Origin: Leucaena leucocephala
Taxonomy: Eukaryota; Streptophyta; Magnoliopsida; Fabales; Fabaceae
Direction of reading: 5' to 3'
DNA length: 64,000 nucleotides
NCBI GenBank assembly: GCA_037074615.1
Contig: CM073560.1
Location: 4,781,501 to 4,845,500, forward strand
Numbering within the stretch: position 1 is the stretch's first letter; each line of letters begins with the position of its first letter. The notes under the pieces are model-generated. The model searched no databases. It was not told where the DNA came from and saw only the letters and a list, made by a program, of their open reading frames with translations. Below are positions 37,255 through 48,060 of this stretch, in pieces. A program made the position numbers and the translations under genes.

Positions 37255-38276
37255 CAACTCCCTAACAGTTTGAGTAAGCTTTTCAACCTCCGCAGCCTTC
37301 TGTCTATGCATTTTGTCCAGAATTTTATTTTCTTCCTGAGATGAGTGACCACGAAACCAAACGTAATAAGTTAAGTATTTACTATCAGATGTAGTAGGGG
37401 GTAAAACAACATCAAAGATACAGCAAATACCTGGCAAATCTCAATTTGTTTAACAAGTTCTTGATTTTTATTTTGAAGGTCATCCACCATAGAGGCCTTA
37501 GCCAAGGCAACCTGAACAGTCCTCTCTGCTTCAAGTAGCGCAGCTTCTTTAGATTTTGTAAGTCGATCTAAAGCCTTGTTATCTTCTTGAAGTTTAGCAA
37601 TCTACAAGGAATAAATAAGAGGAACTGACATGAATAACCTATAATAAAACGTCCCCTCCAACAAAGTTCACCAAAAGCTGTTATTACAAAATTCACAAGA
37701 ACAAGGTATTACCTCTTGCCGAGCAAGCTTAAGTCCAGCCTCCAGAGGAGCCAGAATGGCTTCTATTGGAGGCATGTCATCATCCTTCTGAGTAGCATGA
37801 ACCCTTCGAAGAGTGGCTTCAGCTGCAAACTGAGCTGCCATCGATGCTTTTTCTCATCATTGATTTTCTTTATTTATAGATTCTGTGAAACCAAGCAATT
37901 TATGGAAATCATTAGATGAACAACAGCAGGAATGTTAAAATAAATTTTGTGAAAAATAGAGGTGACCTCTTCGACGGCCTTTTCCCTTTGTCGTTCAGAT
38001 AGCCTCAAAGCTTTGATCTCTGCCCGTGCTTCTGATTATTCCCTATCCTTATCAGCACATATACACACAATCAATCCGGCCAAACACCAAGCAAAATCAG
38101 CTCAAAACACATTGGATCGACCGGATTTACGCACCTCTGACTTCATTCTCCAGCAGATTGAGCTCGACTTTCACCGGATCCGACCCGTGCAGCAGGTTCA
38201 GGAACTCGTCCGCATCCAAGCTCGGCCTCACCGAGGCCCGCCTCCGCTACGAACTCTGCCCTTCCTTGAACGATAA
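37255..38276 (-). pseudogene. MAP70 gene fragment, 5' part, broken
   Basis: Five exon-like pieces of a plant microtubule-associated protein 70 (a coiled-coil cortical microtubule protein) lie in gene order on the minus strand. They are 38135-38276 (SLDADEFLNLLHGSDPVKVE), about 37966-38053 (ARAEIKALRLSERQREKAVE), 37713-37885 (AAQFAAEATLRRVHA, then PPIEAILAPLEA), 37431-37601 (DRLTKSKEAALLEAERTVQV) and 37255-37335 (ILDKMHRQKAAEVEKLTQTV). Intron positions are kept, so this is copied genomic DNA, not a retrocopy. Lesions: TAA inside DKDRE-S, a TG in place of the AG acceptor before that exon, a lost base before the Ala-Ser-Met-Ala-Ala piece, and an abrupt end after VREL. The central and C-terminal parts of MAP70 are absent. 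Confidence 0.85.
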
Positions 38277-38650
38277 GAACAGATTTAGTGACAACAATGC
38301 TTGGAAATGGACTTTCCTTGCCGGAAAGCACATTCTCCCGGTAACCAAACAGAAGAAACGAGAGAACCACAATGTGGCACACGGCGATACTACCAGTGCG
38401 AGAGGGAGGGAGGGTACCTGAGGGAAGAAGAGCTGCGATATTTAGAGGGCTGCAACCTGCAACGATGGTGGAATACTGGAGACAGACTGAAGAGCCGCGG
38501 CGGAGGAGCGAGTGAGGGGAAGGAAGTGAAAAATCGATATTCATCAATTTAAAAAAAAATAAAGGGATTGAAAAATCCTTGGGACGGGACAGGATGGAAA
38601 GTCCCAAGGATCATTCTGATATATGTTCCGTCCGAGACTTCCTCTTGTAC
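38277..38650 (-). other. Leader-like DNA 5' of the MAP70 fragment
   Basis: GC-richer DNA continuous with the MAP70 fragment. On the minus strand it reads as a pyrimidine-rich 5' UTR (CTTCCCCTCACTCGCTCC) with a possible leader intron. The end at 38570-38640 (CTTGGGACGGGACAGG) resembles the GC-rich ends of hAT-type MITEs, suggesting that the whole block moved in a transposon. Confidence 0.4.
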
Positions 38651-39312
38651 GACCTTGCTGCAAGGTGTCCATGGTTATAATTGGTGAGTCCGCTTCAGCC
38701 CGTGCCAAAAATATTTTATCACAAACAGTAAAAAATTGTCCAATGTAAAATAAATAATTTTAATTTTTTTACATATCAAAATTTATAGATTATATTATTT
38801 TACATAAAATAAATATGATAGATATTGGTGAGTAAAAGATAATTTTATAAATATGAATAATCAAGTAGATAATTACATCCTTTAAAATTTATAACTAAAT
38901 TAATTTTTTTTTATTTTTTTTAAACTTTGCTAACCGTTTTTTTTGTTCAGATGCTTCATCTTTTCGATCTTGGGGAGATTGATGCAAAGTTATAATTGCA
39001 AACTACTTAGACTTTAAATTTTTTTTTTATATGTAATGGATTTCAAAATTTTAATTACTATCTTTTTATTGCTTTATTCTTAGTAGATTATAGATATTAT
39101 TTAACTCTTGAATACATATGAGTATGATATTATTTTAAAAATTCATAATTGTAGATTCTTTTCCATAATATGAGCAGGGCGTCACGATTTGGGTATGCCC
39201 AGCCTGCTCATACCCAACCCAAAATGGTTAGGGTTTTTACAGGGTAAGGCCGGATATTGGGTTACAAAATATAACCCATGTTTTTTTTAGCAGGGCACCA
39301 GGTAAAGGAGTT
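38651..39312. other. Intergenic, nothing firm
   Basis: AT-rich DNA to 39160, then a GC-richer strip (TTTGGGTATGCCCAGCC, GGGTAAGGCC) that, with 39924-39950 (CTGCCCATATACACCCCTA), may be the remnant of an outer MITE into which the 39321-39915 element inserted. Confidence 0.3.
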
Positions 39313-39320
39313 GCCCTATC

Positions 39321-39915
39321 TAGGGGTGTCCAACCTTGTCCCGTCCCGGGTGTCCCGACCCGGTCCCGGGGATTTCGGGACGGGTCCGTCCCGTCCCGAA
39401 ATGGACCGGGACGGGTCCGTCCCGGGACGGGACAAGATTGGTATTCGGGACGGGACGGGTTTCGGCCCGTCCCTCGGGAATCCCGTCCCGTCCCGATTTT
39501 TTTTTTTTAAAACAATTTACATTATCCTATCTTTCCCACTCTTATATAGATATTTTTATTCTTATACAGATATTTTTATATTGATATTTCTATTCTTTTT
39601 TACTATTACTTTTTTTTCCCTTATATGGGTAAGTTATTATATTATATCAAGGAGAAATGTTGGTATTTCGAGTAAGTTGTTGGGGCATTTTATATGGAAT
39701 AATTTATTGAGATAATTTTATTATAATATATTTTTAAAAAAAAAATAATTTCGGGTTCGTCCCGTCCCGTCCCGAACCCGTCCCGGTCCCGTCGGGACCG
39801 GGACAAATTCGGGACGGGACGGGACACGGGACGCATTTTGCGTCCCGTGTACTGTATCGGGACGGGACACGGGACGGGGTTGTCTCGGTCCCGACCCGTC
39901 CCGTGAACACCCCTA
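39321..39915. mobile_element. hAT-type MITE made of CCCGT repeats, exact 8-bp target duplication
   Basis: TAGGGGTGTCC at the left end and, read inward, TAGGGGTGTTCAC at the right end are terminal inverted repeats. GCCCTATC is repeated exactly on both sides (39313-39320 and 39916-39923). Both outer parts (about 170 bp each) are dense arrays of GTCCCGTCCCG/CGGGACGGGAC words, and the middle is AT-rich. The exact target duplication implies a young insertion. Confidence 0.9.
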
Positions 39916-39923
39916 GCCCTATC

Positions 39924-40390
39924 TAACCCTGCCCATATACACCCCTACATGAGCCTATCTCATTCTGATCTTTTTTATAGATCTGTTATGTCCCAAAACT
40001 ACCAGAACAAGTATGAGTCAGCTAAGTCAGGACTCCCATAAATACTCTTAATTGTAACATACTAAGCATACCCTAAATGAATCAAAAGGAGGCATACAGG
40101 AATACAGCAGTATGTAAATTTATATTTTATTCATTATGAAATCATCACAAGATTCTGTGAATCTTATACACAAGTGGAAACAATGCCACAATATTATATG
40201 TAACTATTGAGATATTTTTTTAAAAAACAGGAAAACGGAAATATCCAGACTAATAACAAGATCCTTCTTGCATGCATGGATTTATTTTGTAGTAACTGAA
40301 CATTAATATAAAAGATGCTATATCATCTATTAACATATAATTAACTAATAACACAATAAGGTTCCAACTCCATGAAAAATATTTCAAGGC
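39924..40390. other. Spacer downstream of the glycine-rich protein gene
   Basis: Contains the presumed 3' UTR of the minus-strand gene and nothing else that can be named. Confidence 0.3.
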
Positions 40391-40858
40391 TTAATTTGCG
40401 TTGCCATTTTTCTTAGCAGCCTCACGTTCATAGCCTCCTCCCCCACCGCCACCGCCACCCCCACCCCCACCGCCTCCATAACCTCCTCCCCCACCACCAC
40501 CGCCACCTCCATAACCTCCTCCCCCACCCCCACCTCCACCACCACCACCACCTCCTCCCCCTCCATTTCCTTTTCCAGCTCCTCCACTTGGGCTTCCATA
40601 TCCATTCCCTTTGCCATCCATTCCTCCCCCTCCATTGCTATCTCCTTTTCCGCCTCCATTACCACCATTGTAGCCGTCACCACCACCACCACGATTGTAT
40701 CCTCCACCTCCATTACTGCCGCCACCGAACCACCATCCCGTGATTCCACCAAAGAACGAATCAGGTCGTTTCACGTCGCCCAAATCTTTTCTTCCATCTA
40801 CATTTCCTAGGGCTAAGCAAAGCCCTAGAAAAATCACGCAAATGAACTTTCTCCCCAT
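40391..40858 (-). CDS. Secreted glycine-rich protein, 155 aa, single exon
   Basis: A plant glycine-rich protein, probably cell-wall or apoplastic. Residues 1-22 (MGRKFICVIFLGLCLALGN and on) form a signal peptide. A short charged stretch (RKDLGDVKRPDSF) and GGITGWWFGG follow. A region that is mostly Gly runs from about residue 45, with NGGGG, GYGG and long Gly runs separated by Tyr. The C-terminus YEREAAKKNGNAN is non-repetitive. No RNA-binding domain or Cys-rich motif is present, so it fits structural glycine-rich proteins rather than the RNA-binding class. Upstream in-frame codons are non-ATG, so MGRKF is the only plausible start. A decayed duplicate lies at 34090-34440. Length of the Gly tract may vary between alleles. 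Confidence 0.85.
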   Translation of the reverse strand: MGRKFICVIFLGLCLALGNVDGRKDLGDVKRPDSFFGGITGWWFGGGSNGGGGYNRGGGGDGYNGGNGGGKGDSNGGGGMDGKGNGYGSPSGGAGKGNGGGGGGGGGGGGGGGGGYGGGGGGGGGGYGGGGGGGGGGGGGGGYEREAAKKNGNAN

Positions 40859-40952
40859 GACAACGTTATATATAAAACTGTAGTTCTCTGACCACCTCGT
40901 ACACACAATTAAATCAGTTCAGAGGCTGCCATTTCCAACATGCACGCACTAG

Positions 40953-40960
40953 CTTAAATA
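40953..40960 (-). promoter_or_regulatory. TATA-like box of the glycine-rich protein gene
   Basis: TATTTAAG on the minus strand lies about 95-100 nt upstream of the start codon, a usual distance. The TATATATAA at 40866-40874 is only about 10 nt from the ATG and is too close to serve this start. Confidence 0.45.
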
Positions 40961-41049
40961 GGATCATAACACAAGAAATATCGGATATTCTCCTAACAGT
41001 TGGGTGGGTTAGGAGAAATGGGTTATTGCAGTGTTATTACATGGTCCCT

Positions 41050-42464
41050 AGACAAAGTAATTGTCTCTCTATTTCCTTCATATGATATATATTCACGCCA
41101 TTGCCGTGCCGGTGCATGTATATTTATTTTACTACTACCTACCTATTGCCGCTTAACCAGGGCCCATCACCTTCACTGCTATTTTAGAATGGCTTCCGAT
41201 CCCTTAAAACCTTTTTATGTTTTAGGTTATAAGTTATTCTCCCTTTCGCGCCCTGTGAAATGTAACTTATAAGTTCACAGAAAGGATTACCGATAGAGGA
41301 TTTTAATTGACAGGAGGTGGAGTGAAGTGCTAATAGTGTGGAGCTGCCGGGGATATTGGCTCTCATATACGCATTGTTATGAATTTATCACAAAGGAAAT
41401 ACAGTTTATAAATTCAAGGGGCACTCTCACTCATCAATAGGCAAGTCTTATGGGATGGGCTTTGGACTTGTGTTCATATCACGATTCTTAATTTAGAAGC
41501 TATGTATAAGATATATTAAAAAAATTAATTTAGTTAGTTATTTATTTATAAAAAAAATATTTGCTAGTTTTTCCAAATGATCATTTTTAATCATTTATAT
41601 TAGAACAACTCTTTAATAAAAAATTTCTTAATATGTACGATCAATAGGAATAATTTTAAAAAATAATATAATTATAAATTTAGGAGACAAGTTAAATTAA
41701 GATATTATATTTAAGATTAAAATAAATATATATTTAATTATTATATTTAGTGCTGGAGAGAATATATATATATATAATTACAAAATTTGAAAAATGAGGG
41801 CATGGTAAATTAAGTTTTCCATAGATTTTATATTTTATTTTGATATTGATATTAATGGTATTGATACTTCCTCTTTCCTCTGGGGAAAAAGAAAGACAAG
41901 ATCTCAATTGATTAGTTCAATGGCCAATACCTAGTTTCTAATATCTTAGCAGTAACTCAATCAAACTCATTGTCTTATACGTGCAATAGTTTAGAAATAC
42001 TCTTATGGAAGTCATTCTTTAATATATACAACCAATAGAAATAATTTAAAAAAAATTATAAATTTAAAAAATAAAGTGAATTGTGATCGTATATTTAAAA
42101 TTAAAATAAATATCTCAATTAACTCTTATATTTAGTAGAAGAGAGTAATAATTTTTTCTCAAATTTGGGATAAAAAAATACTACTCAAGTTTTTAATATA
42201 AGATATAGTTTTTAGTATAAATTATATTATAAATTAAATTTTATATTGAGGACTAGAGGATTATTACTTTAATAACCGCTAGCTTAGTCTCCTTACGTAC
42301 CATGCATAAATAAAAGTATAGGCTTCATGCTTTGCACTAAAACCTAACCGCCGAAGATGAGTTTTTTAAGAAAATTTTGAAAAATCTCCTATTGAAATAT
42401 TTATTATCTAAATGTGATTAAAATTTATTTAAGGACCCACATTTTATAGGGATACAAGTTATCT
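41050..42464. other. Intergenic, nothing recognised
   Basis: Moderate composition to 41400, then AT-rich. Two blocks (about 41600-41760 and 41990-42130) share words such as AATAGGAATAATTTTAAAAA and look like decayed copies of one MITE; no ends are clear. Confidence 0.3.
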
Positions 42465-43125
42465 TCAATAAATGTAACTCTTCTTCAGCTATATGCAAAT
42501 GTCTTCTATTCTACTTTTAGAATAAGATGCATGTAACTAATCTTTAGTGAATGTAACTCTTATTTAATTGTGTATAATTTATCTTTATCTGTATGCAAAT
42601 TTAGAATATTTTGTTTTGTATATAAAATATGACTTGCGTAACATATCTTTAATTATATACAAGAGCTTTTCATTTTATCTTTGAAATAAGATATGCACAA
42701 TTCATTTTTAGTGGCTGGAACTTATTTTCAGTTATGTTATGTAAAGTTTTTTGTTTTGCCCTTGAAATAGGATGTTTGTAATTTATTTTTAGCGAGTGTA
42801 ACTTTTCATTAGTTATATATAACATATTTTTAATTATTTATAAATGTCTTCTATTTTATCTCTAAAATAGGACTTGTGTAACTCGTGTTTAATTTTATCT
42901 CTAAAATTTTCATTTTGTTTCTAAAATACAATGTTACAACTCATCTTTAATAAATATAATTCATCTTTAGTTGAGTGCAGCTTATTTTCAATTTGTGTAA
43001 AAATCTTTTATTTTGCCTTTAAAATAGTATGTATGTAACTTTTTTTTTAAATATTTATAAATATTTTTAGTTATGTATAAATAAGTTTTATTTTATATAT
43101 AATGTTACACTCATCCTATTTCTGA
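42465..43125. repeat. Degenerate tandem repeat, unit of variable length
   Basis: About six to eight diverged head-to-tail units, each built from TGTAACTCATCTTTAGT-like, TTATATGCAAATG-like and CTTCTATTTTATCTCTAAAA-like words and ending AATAGGATGTGTGTAAC-like. Unit length varies between about 55 and 105 bp through internal deletions. No frame and no known satellite recognised. Confidence 0.7.
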
Positions 43126-45006
43126 ACAAAATGAAGATATTTAGATATATCTAAATATATATTGTATATAACTGAAGGAAAATTGTACCCTCTAAATTAC
43201 ACCCACTCAAACATATGAATTCCTAAATAAATTTTAAGTATATTTTCACAATAATAACCTTCTAAAGAATATTTTTCTAGGATTCTTTCCCATATTTTTA
43301 ATGAATTCACATGGGGGCAGTGGCACCACAGGTTTACAGGTGTCATGATGATGATGGCTTAAAAATGAACATTTTGGGATATGATTGAATCCGAGTTTGA
43401 AAAGTCTTTGACAGTTCCCTTAGATGTTTGGAAGCATGAAAGTGATAGTGTGAAGCTAGAAATAAAAATATAATCAATTATTTTTTTTATTTAGTATAAT
43501 AAAAATTATTTTTATTTTTATTTTTAATATTTTTTGTCATTTTAATTCTATAAAAAAATTAAGAAATAAGATGAAAAAAATAAAAAAATATATTTTAGAT
43601 TATTTTATCTTAAATTATAAAATTTTTAAACAATTTTAATTTTTTTTTAAGTTATAAAAAATATTTTTTTAATCTAAATTATAAAAAAAGCATATCAATT
43701 CTATACTCATTTCTAAACTACTAAACAAATTTTTAAAACTCATTTCTAATATAATTATATTTTCATTTCTATTTTTATTTCTACTTTTTTATAAAACTCA
43801 GGAAGTCGGTCTTAATACTCCCCCGTAATGTGACCAGCTACAACTTTTTTTTTTTGTTTGGAATAAAAGGGCGCGTGGAAACACTAACGACTAACTATTT
43901 AAAGAAAAATTTTATTGTATTATTTAATATTAGTATAAGAGGGGAAAAAATTTCATCCTACCTTTATATCGTAGATGAACTTAATTCTTTTTTAAAAATT
44001 ATTATACTAAAAAAAATTAAAGGAAATTTATGTTTGAAGTATTCTAAGGGAGTAATTCTGTATTTTATAGAAAAAATATTGGTGATGACAGCTTCAACGT
44101 CCAAATAATGAATTGACACAAAGGTTAGTCTCCCTTAGCATAAGATAAAAAAGAACAGTCCAATTATGCCTTAGTAAGCAACGAATTTGTATCAATCAGC
44201 TGCAAAGCTTATGTCGAGTTACTAAAGATAGTAATTTTGTGATAACCGTGATTGACAAACTAAAATTTAAAATTAAAATATTTCTCTAATCTTTATTATA
44301 GACTCCTTTTAGAAAGTATTTTTAGCAATTTTTTATAAAATTATTTCATAGTTTTATAAATTCATATTTTAATAAAAATAGTGAGAGAGTCAAAATTAAT
44401 AGGATATTAAAATTTAATGTAGTTATTAAAAGAAATATTAAAAATCATTTAAATTTTAAGATAAATTTAATAATTTTAACTATTTTTATTAATATGTATA
44501 AATTAGTTAAAAATATCTCATATAATAAAATAGGTACTTGTGAAAAGTGGTAAGAAGCCTGTGATATCTCATTCTCTAATATTTTTTAATTATTTTTAAA
44601 TGTTTTAATCTCCTAAATTTTTTTATGAATTATTAGATTTTATATAAATTGAGTGACCTTTTGATATTTTAGGGCAAAAATTGTGTAATTTTATTTTTTT
44701 TACAATTTTTTAAAGAAAAATATTCTAAAATATGCATTTTTATTTGTTCTTAAAAAGATTTAAAATTATACCAAATTTTACGCATGAGATATTAAAATAT
44801 CATGTATTTTATATAAAATCTAATAATTTATAAAAAAATTAAAAATTAAAGCATTCTAAAGAACATTGGAGAGTTGGACGTTAAAAGCTATCCTACGTAC
44901 CCTTACCCTCGCTGTCTGACTTAGCCTCTCCTTCCACGGACCCCAAAATGGCTAAGCCACACAACAACCGTCTCTCACCTCCAACCCCCGAGCTGCGACA
45001 AATCAA
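43126..45006. other. Intergenic, nothing firm
   Basis: AT-rich DNA. The piece at 43318-43425 (TTACAGGTGTCATGATGATG and GTTTGAAAAGTCTTT) recurs at 46532-46610, so the two flanks of this interval share duplicated sequence. Confidence 0.3.
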
Positions 45007-45425
45007 AACTAAATATTCAAATTTTTGTGTTTAGCGCCTGAAAGAATAGTAAATAATTGTGCTAAATATAAAATTTTAATTATAGTAAAATTTATACTAT
45101 AAATAAAATTTTATATTTAAAATTAAAAAGAGCACTATTTATTTTTAAAATCCCCTACTAAATTATATGTGTGACTTAATGATTATCTTATTTGATCGTT
45201 TAACCAAGTTGTGAGGTTCGAATTCTACTTTTAGGCAAGGAAATTATCTCATGGCCAGTATCTTATCTTTAAATAGAGGCCACCTATTTAGATAAATAGG
45301 CAATGCTAGTGACAATAAATATCTTGATTTATATAAAAAATACTCTTAGTAAGAACCATTTTTTTTGGGAACTTCCATTTTTTTCCCCAACTACTCTCAT
45401 TTTGAAAGCTATCTCATATTAATGT
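45007..45425. repeat. Direct duplication, copy 1, with tRNA-like core
   Basis: About 410 bp repeated at 46024-46430 with roughly 85-90% similarity by eye, starting AACTAAATATTCAA and ending after GAACCATTTTTTTTGGG. The middle contains GTGACTTAATGATTATC and GAGGTTCGAATTC, in the spacing of pol III A and B boxes, so the unit may include an old tRNA-derived SINE. Confidence 0.65.
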
Positions 45426-45793
45426 GCACAATTAATTAAAGTAGTTTAAAAAAATGGCGCAGTTAGTAGATGATTAAGTCATTTAAATATGATATTCTAA
45501 ATTTAAAACAGGTCCTATGTATGAAAAATAGCTTTATTAGAAGAAATAAAACTCATTTTAGTGATCTCTACGTCTTGGGAGGATTAATCTCTAGTTATTA
45601 GTTGAGAGATATCAAAGACTCTACCAAAAAAATTAATTTTAAAAAAATAATAAATGTATAAAATAAAAAAAATTAAAATTTTATATTTAAAATTAAAATA
45701 ATTTTTTCAATTGGTTTCTACGTTTAAGAATAAAAAGAGTATATATATTACAGAAAGAAAATCATGATATTTTATTTAATGAAATAGTGTATA

Positions 45794-46025
45794 TTTTTTT
45801 TTGTCTACCCAATTCATCGGAACTTTACCCTGACTACATCCAGATCTAATCCATTTTACGCACCTGGCTATGGTGGATGAGTCTCCCAACGAGAATTTTT
45901 TGCATACGCCAAGGCTCAGAAAATCCCCGTTGGGAGACTCACCTACTATAGCTAGGTGTGTGACACGGGTCGAATCTGGATGTAGTCGAGGCAAAACTCC
46001 GGTAAATCGGGTGGATAAAAAAAAA
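45794..46025. mobile_element. Two SINE halves fused as an inverted repeat
   Basis: Copy 4a (45794-45918, minus) and copy 4b (45917-46025, plus) are both 3' portions of the SINE family at 34489-34675. They are joined head to head at their internal ends, with poly(T) outside left and poly(A) outside right. GAGTCTCCCAACGAGAA and CCCCGTTGGGAGACTC mark the arms. The whole block is a hairpin of about 230 nt with a short loop. The pol III boxes are lost except a trace of the B-box edge (AAGGCTC). Confidence 0.8.
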
Positions 46026-46430
46026 CTAAATATTCAAGTATTTGTGTTTAGTGCCGGAAAGAATAGTAAGTAATTGTCCTAAACATAAAATTTTGATTAT
46101 AGTACAATTATACTATAAATAAAATTTTATATTTAAGATTAGAGAAAATACTATCTATTATTAAAATACTCGTGTTAAATTATATATGTGTGACTTAATG
46201 ATTATTTCATTTGATCATTTAACCAAGTTGTGAAGTTTAAATTCCACTTTTGGGCAAAGAAATCATCTCATGGCCAGTATTTTACTTTTAAATTGAGGCC
46301 CCGTAGTAAAATAAATAGATATTGTTATTGACAGTAGAGACATTAATTTATATAAAAAATATTCTTACTAAGAATCATTTTTTTTGGGCAACTTTCATTT
46401 TTTTTTTAATTACTCTTATTGAAAGCTCCA
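46024..46430. repeat. Direct duplication, copy 2
   Basis: The second copy of the unit at 45007-45425. It begins directly at the A tail of the fused SINE, and its tRNA-like B box is damaged (GAAGTTTAAATTC). Confidence 0.65.
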
Positions 46431-48060
46431 TTATCTTGTGGTCCTGTTTTATTTTGTTTGGTTACTTTTTGGTGGTCCATTCTACTGTATACTACAATAC
46501 TGTATTCTAAGAATTAGGGCAAAGTGGCAGAGGTTACAGGTGTCATGATGGGGATAGCTTGTAAATGAACTTTTGGACTACTATAGTTTGAAAAGTCTTT
46601 TAACATTTTCTTTTAGGAAAATTTCACAATAAATAAATATTATGCAATAACAAATTTAGTGTAAAAATAATAATTTAATAATTAAATTATATATCCGCGC
46701 GCACAGTAATTATTCCCTCCTTTTCCGTTGTGAGTATTATGATATCAATATATATATTTGGAATATTACATGAATACTCATCGTATCTTAAAAATGAGAA
46801 TTTTATAATTTCTATTTCATATTTAATAGTATAATATATGAAAAATACTTACATACTCTAAATATATCATATTATTTAAATTCTATTCAATTAAAATATA
46901 ATAATTCAGCTAATAACTCATTTAAAAAAATTCATGTTATATTTTATTTTTAAAGAAAATAAATTTTTTTATTTAAAAAAATAAAAATTCACCTAAATCA
47001 AATTAAGAAGTTTATTTTAAAAAAAATAAATAAAAAATGTAATTTATTTTAAATGAGTCATCAGCCAACTAAGATTAAAATATGATGAGTTATTATATTT
47101 TAATTGGATAAAATTTAGATAATGTGATACTCCTAGAGTATTTAAATATTTCTCATTATATCATATTGCTTTTGAACGGAGAGTTGTTTATTCTAAGGTT
47201 AAGGTCTAATTTTACTCTTGAAATTGTTATGTAGGAGTAATTTGTTATCTCAATTTTTTTTTGGTTTAATGTTGTTTTAAAACTTTTCAAATTATAACAA
47301 TTTTGCCTGGGTTATTATCCACGTTCAGTTTAAACATTAGTTAACGAAATATGCTGAGTTAATAAGACCATATGTCCTTCACATCATTTTTATTTTGTAC
47401 TCAGGTACAAATTTGCCTACTATAAAATCCTCCTAAAATATAAATAATATTAATTAGTTAGATCTATTTTATACACAATATAAATAAAAAAATAATATTA
47501 TAAATAAATTTAGTTTATTTTAAATGAGTTAACCATGGTAGAAAAGAGTTTTACTAAAATCTAAAAGAAACTTTATCATAGTTATAAAAATATTTGTTCT
47601 TAAAATTTAAATAATTATGATAGAAAAAGAATAAGATAAGTCAAATTATTTAAGATATATAAATTACTGAATATATTATAATTATATAGATAATAGAGTA
47701 GGTTTGATTTTATAATATAAATATTATATTTTTCTATAAACATATATATTAATTAATAAAAAAGTAATAATATAATCTTTTATAAAATATTCTTAAAGAT
47801 ATTAAAAAGTATATTAAAGTGTATATATAGAAATAATATAAGAGTCTATACAATTTTAATAAAATTAAAAAAATAATTAATAATTTAAAAAAGTCTACCA
47901 TGGATATTTAGAATATTATTCTCAGGACAAACTCACAAAATCAAATCTAAATAATGTATTATATCATATTAGAGTATGCATAAGGAAACATACTGTAGCA
48001 ATATATAAATATTCTACATATATATTTAAAGGAAAACGATATACAATTGATATAGCTTTA
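46431..48060. other. Intergenic, nothing recognised
   Basis: Low-complexity A/T DNA without frames. Around 47200-47420 a slightly richer strip resembles pieces at 49180-49700 (TAATTTTACTCTTGAAATT-like) and may be a decayed MITE. Confidence 0.25.

Noticed and set aside
38026..38607. Overlapping frames of 104-154 codons as genes
   Set aside because: They are out-of-frame readings of the MAP70 leader and first exon on both strands.
39278..39715. 145-codon frame with Pro/Gly/Arg repeats
   Set aside because: It translates the CCCGT arrays of the hAT-type MITE.
40384..40752. Val/Glu-rich frame overlapping the glycine-rich protein gene
   Set aside because: It is the GGN-repeat read in another frame; the Gly-rich frame has a signal peptide and a duplicated homologue.
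40859..40906. 16-residue N-terminal extension of the glycine-rich protein
   Set aside because: The extension begins with GTG, not ATG, and contains promoter-proximal sequence; MGRKF starts a proper signal peptide.
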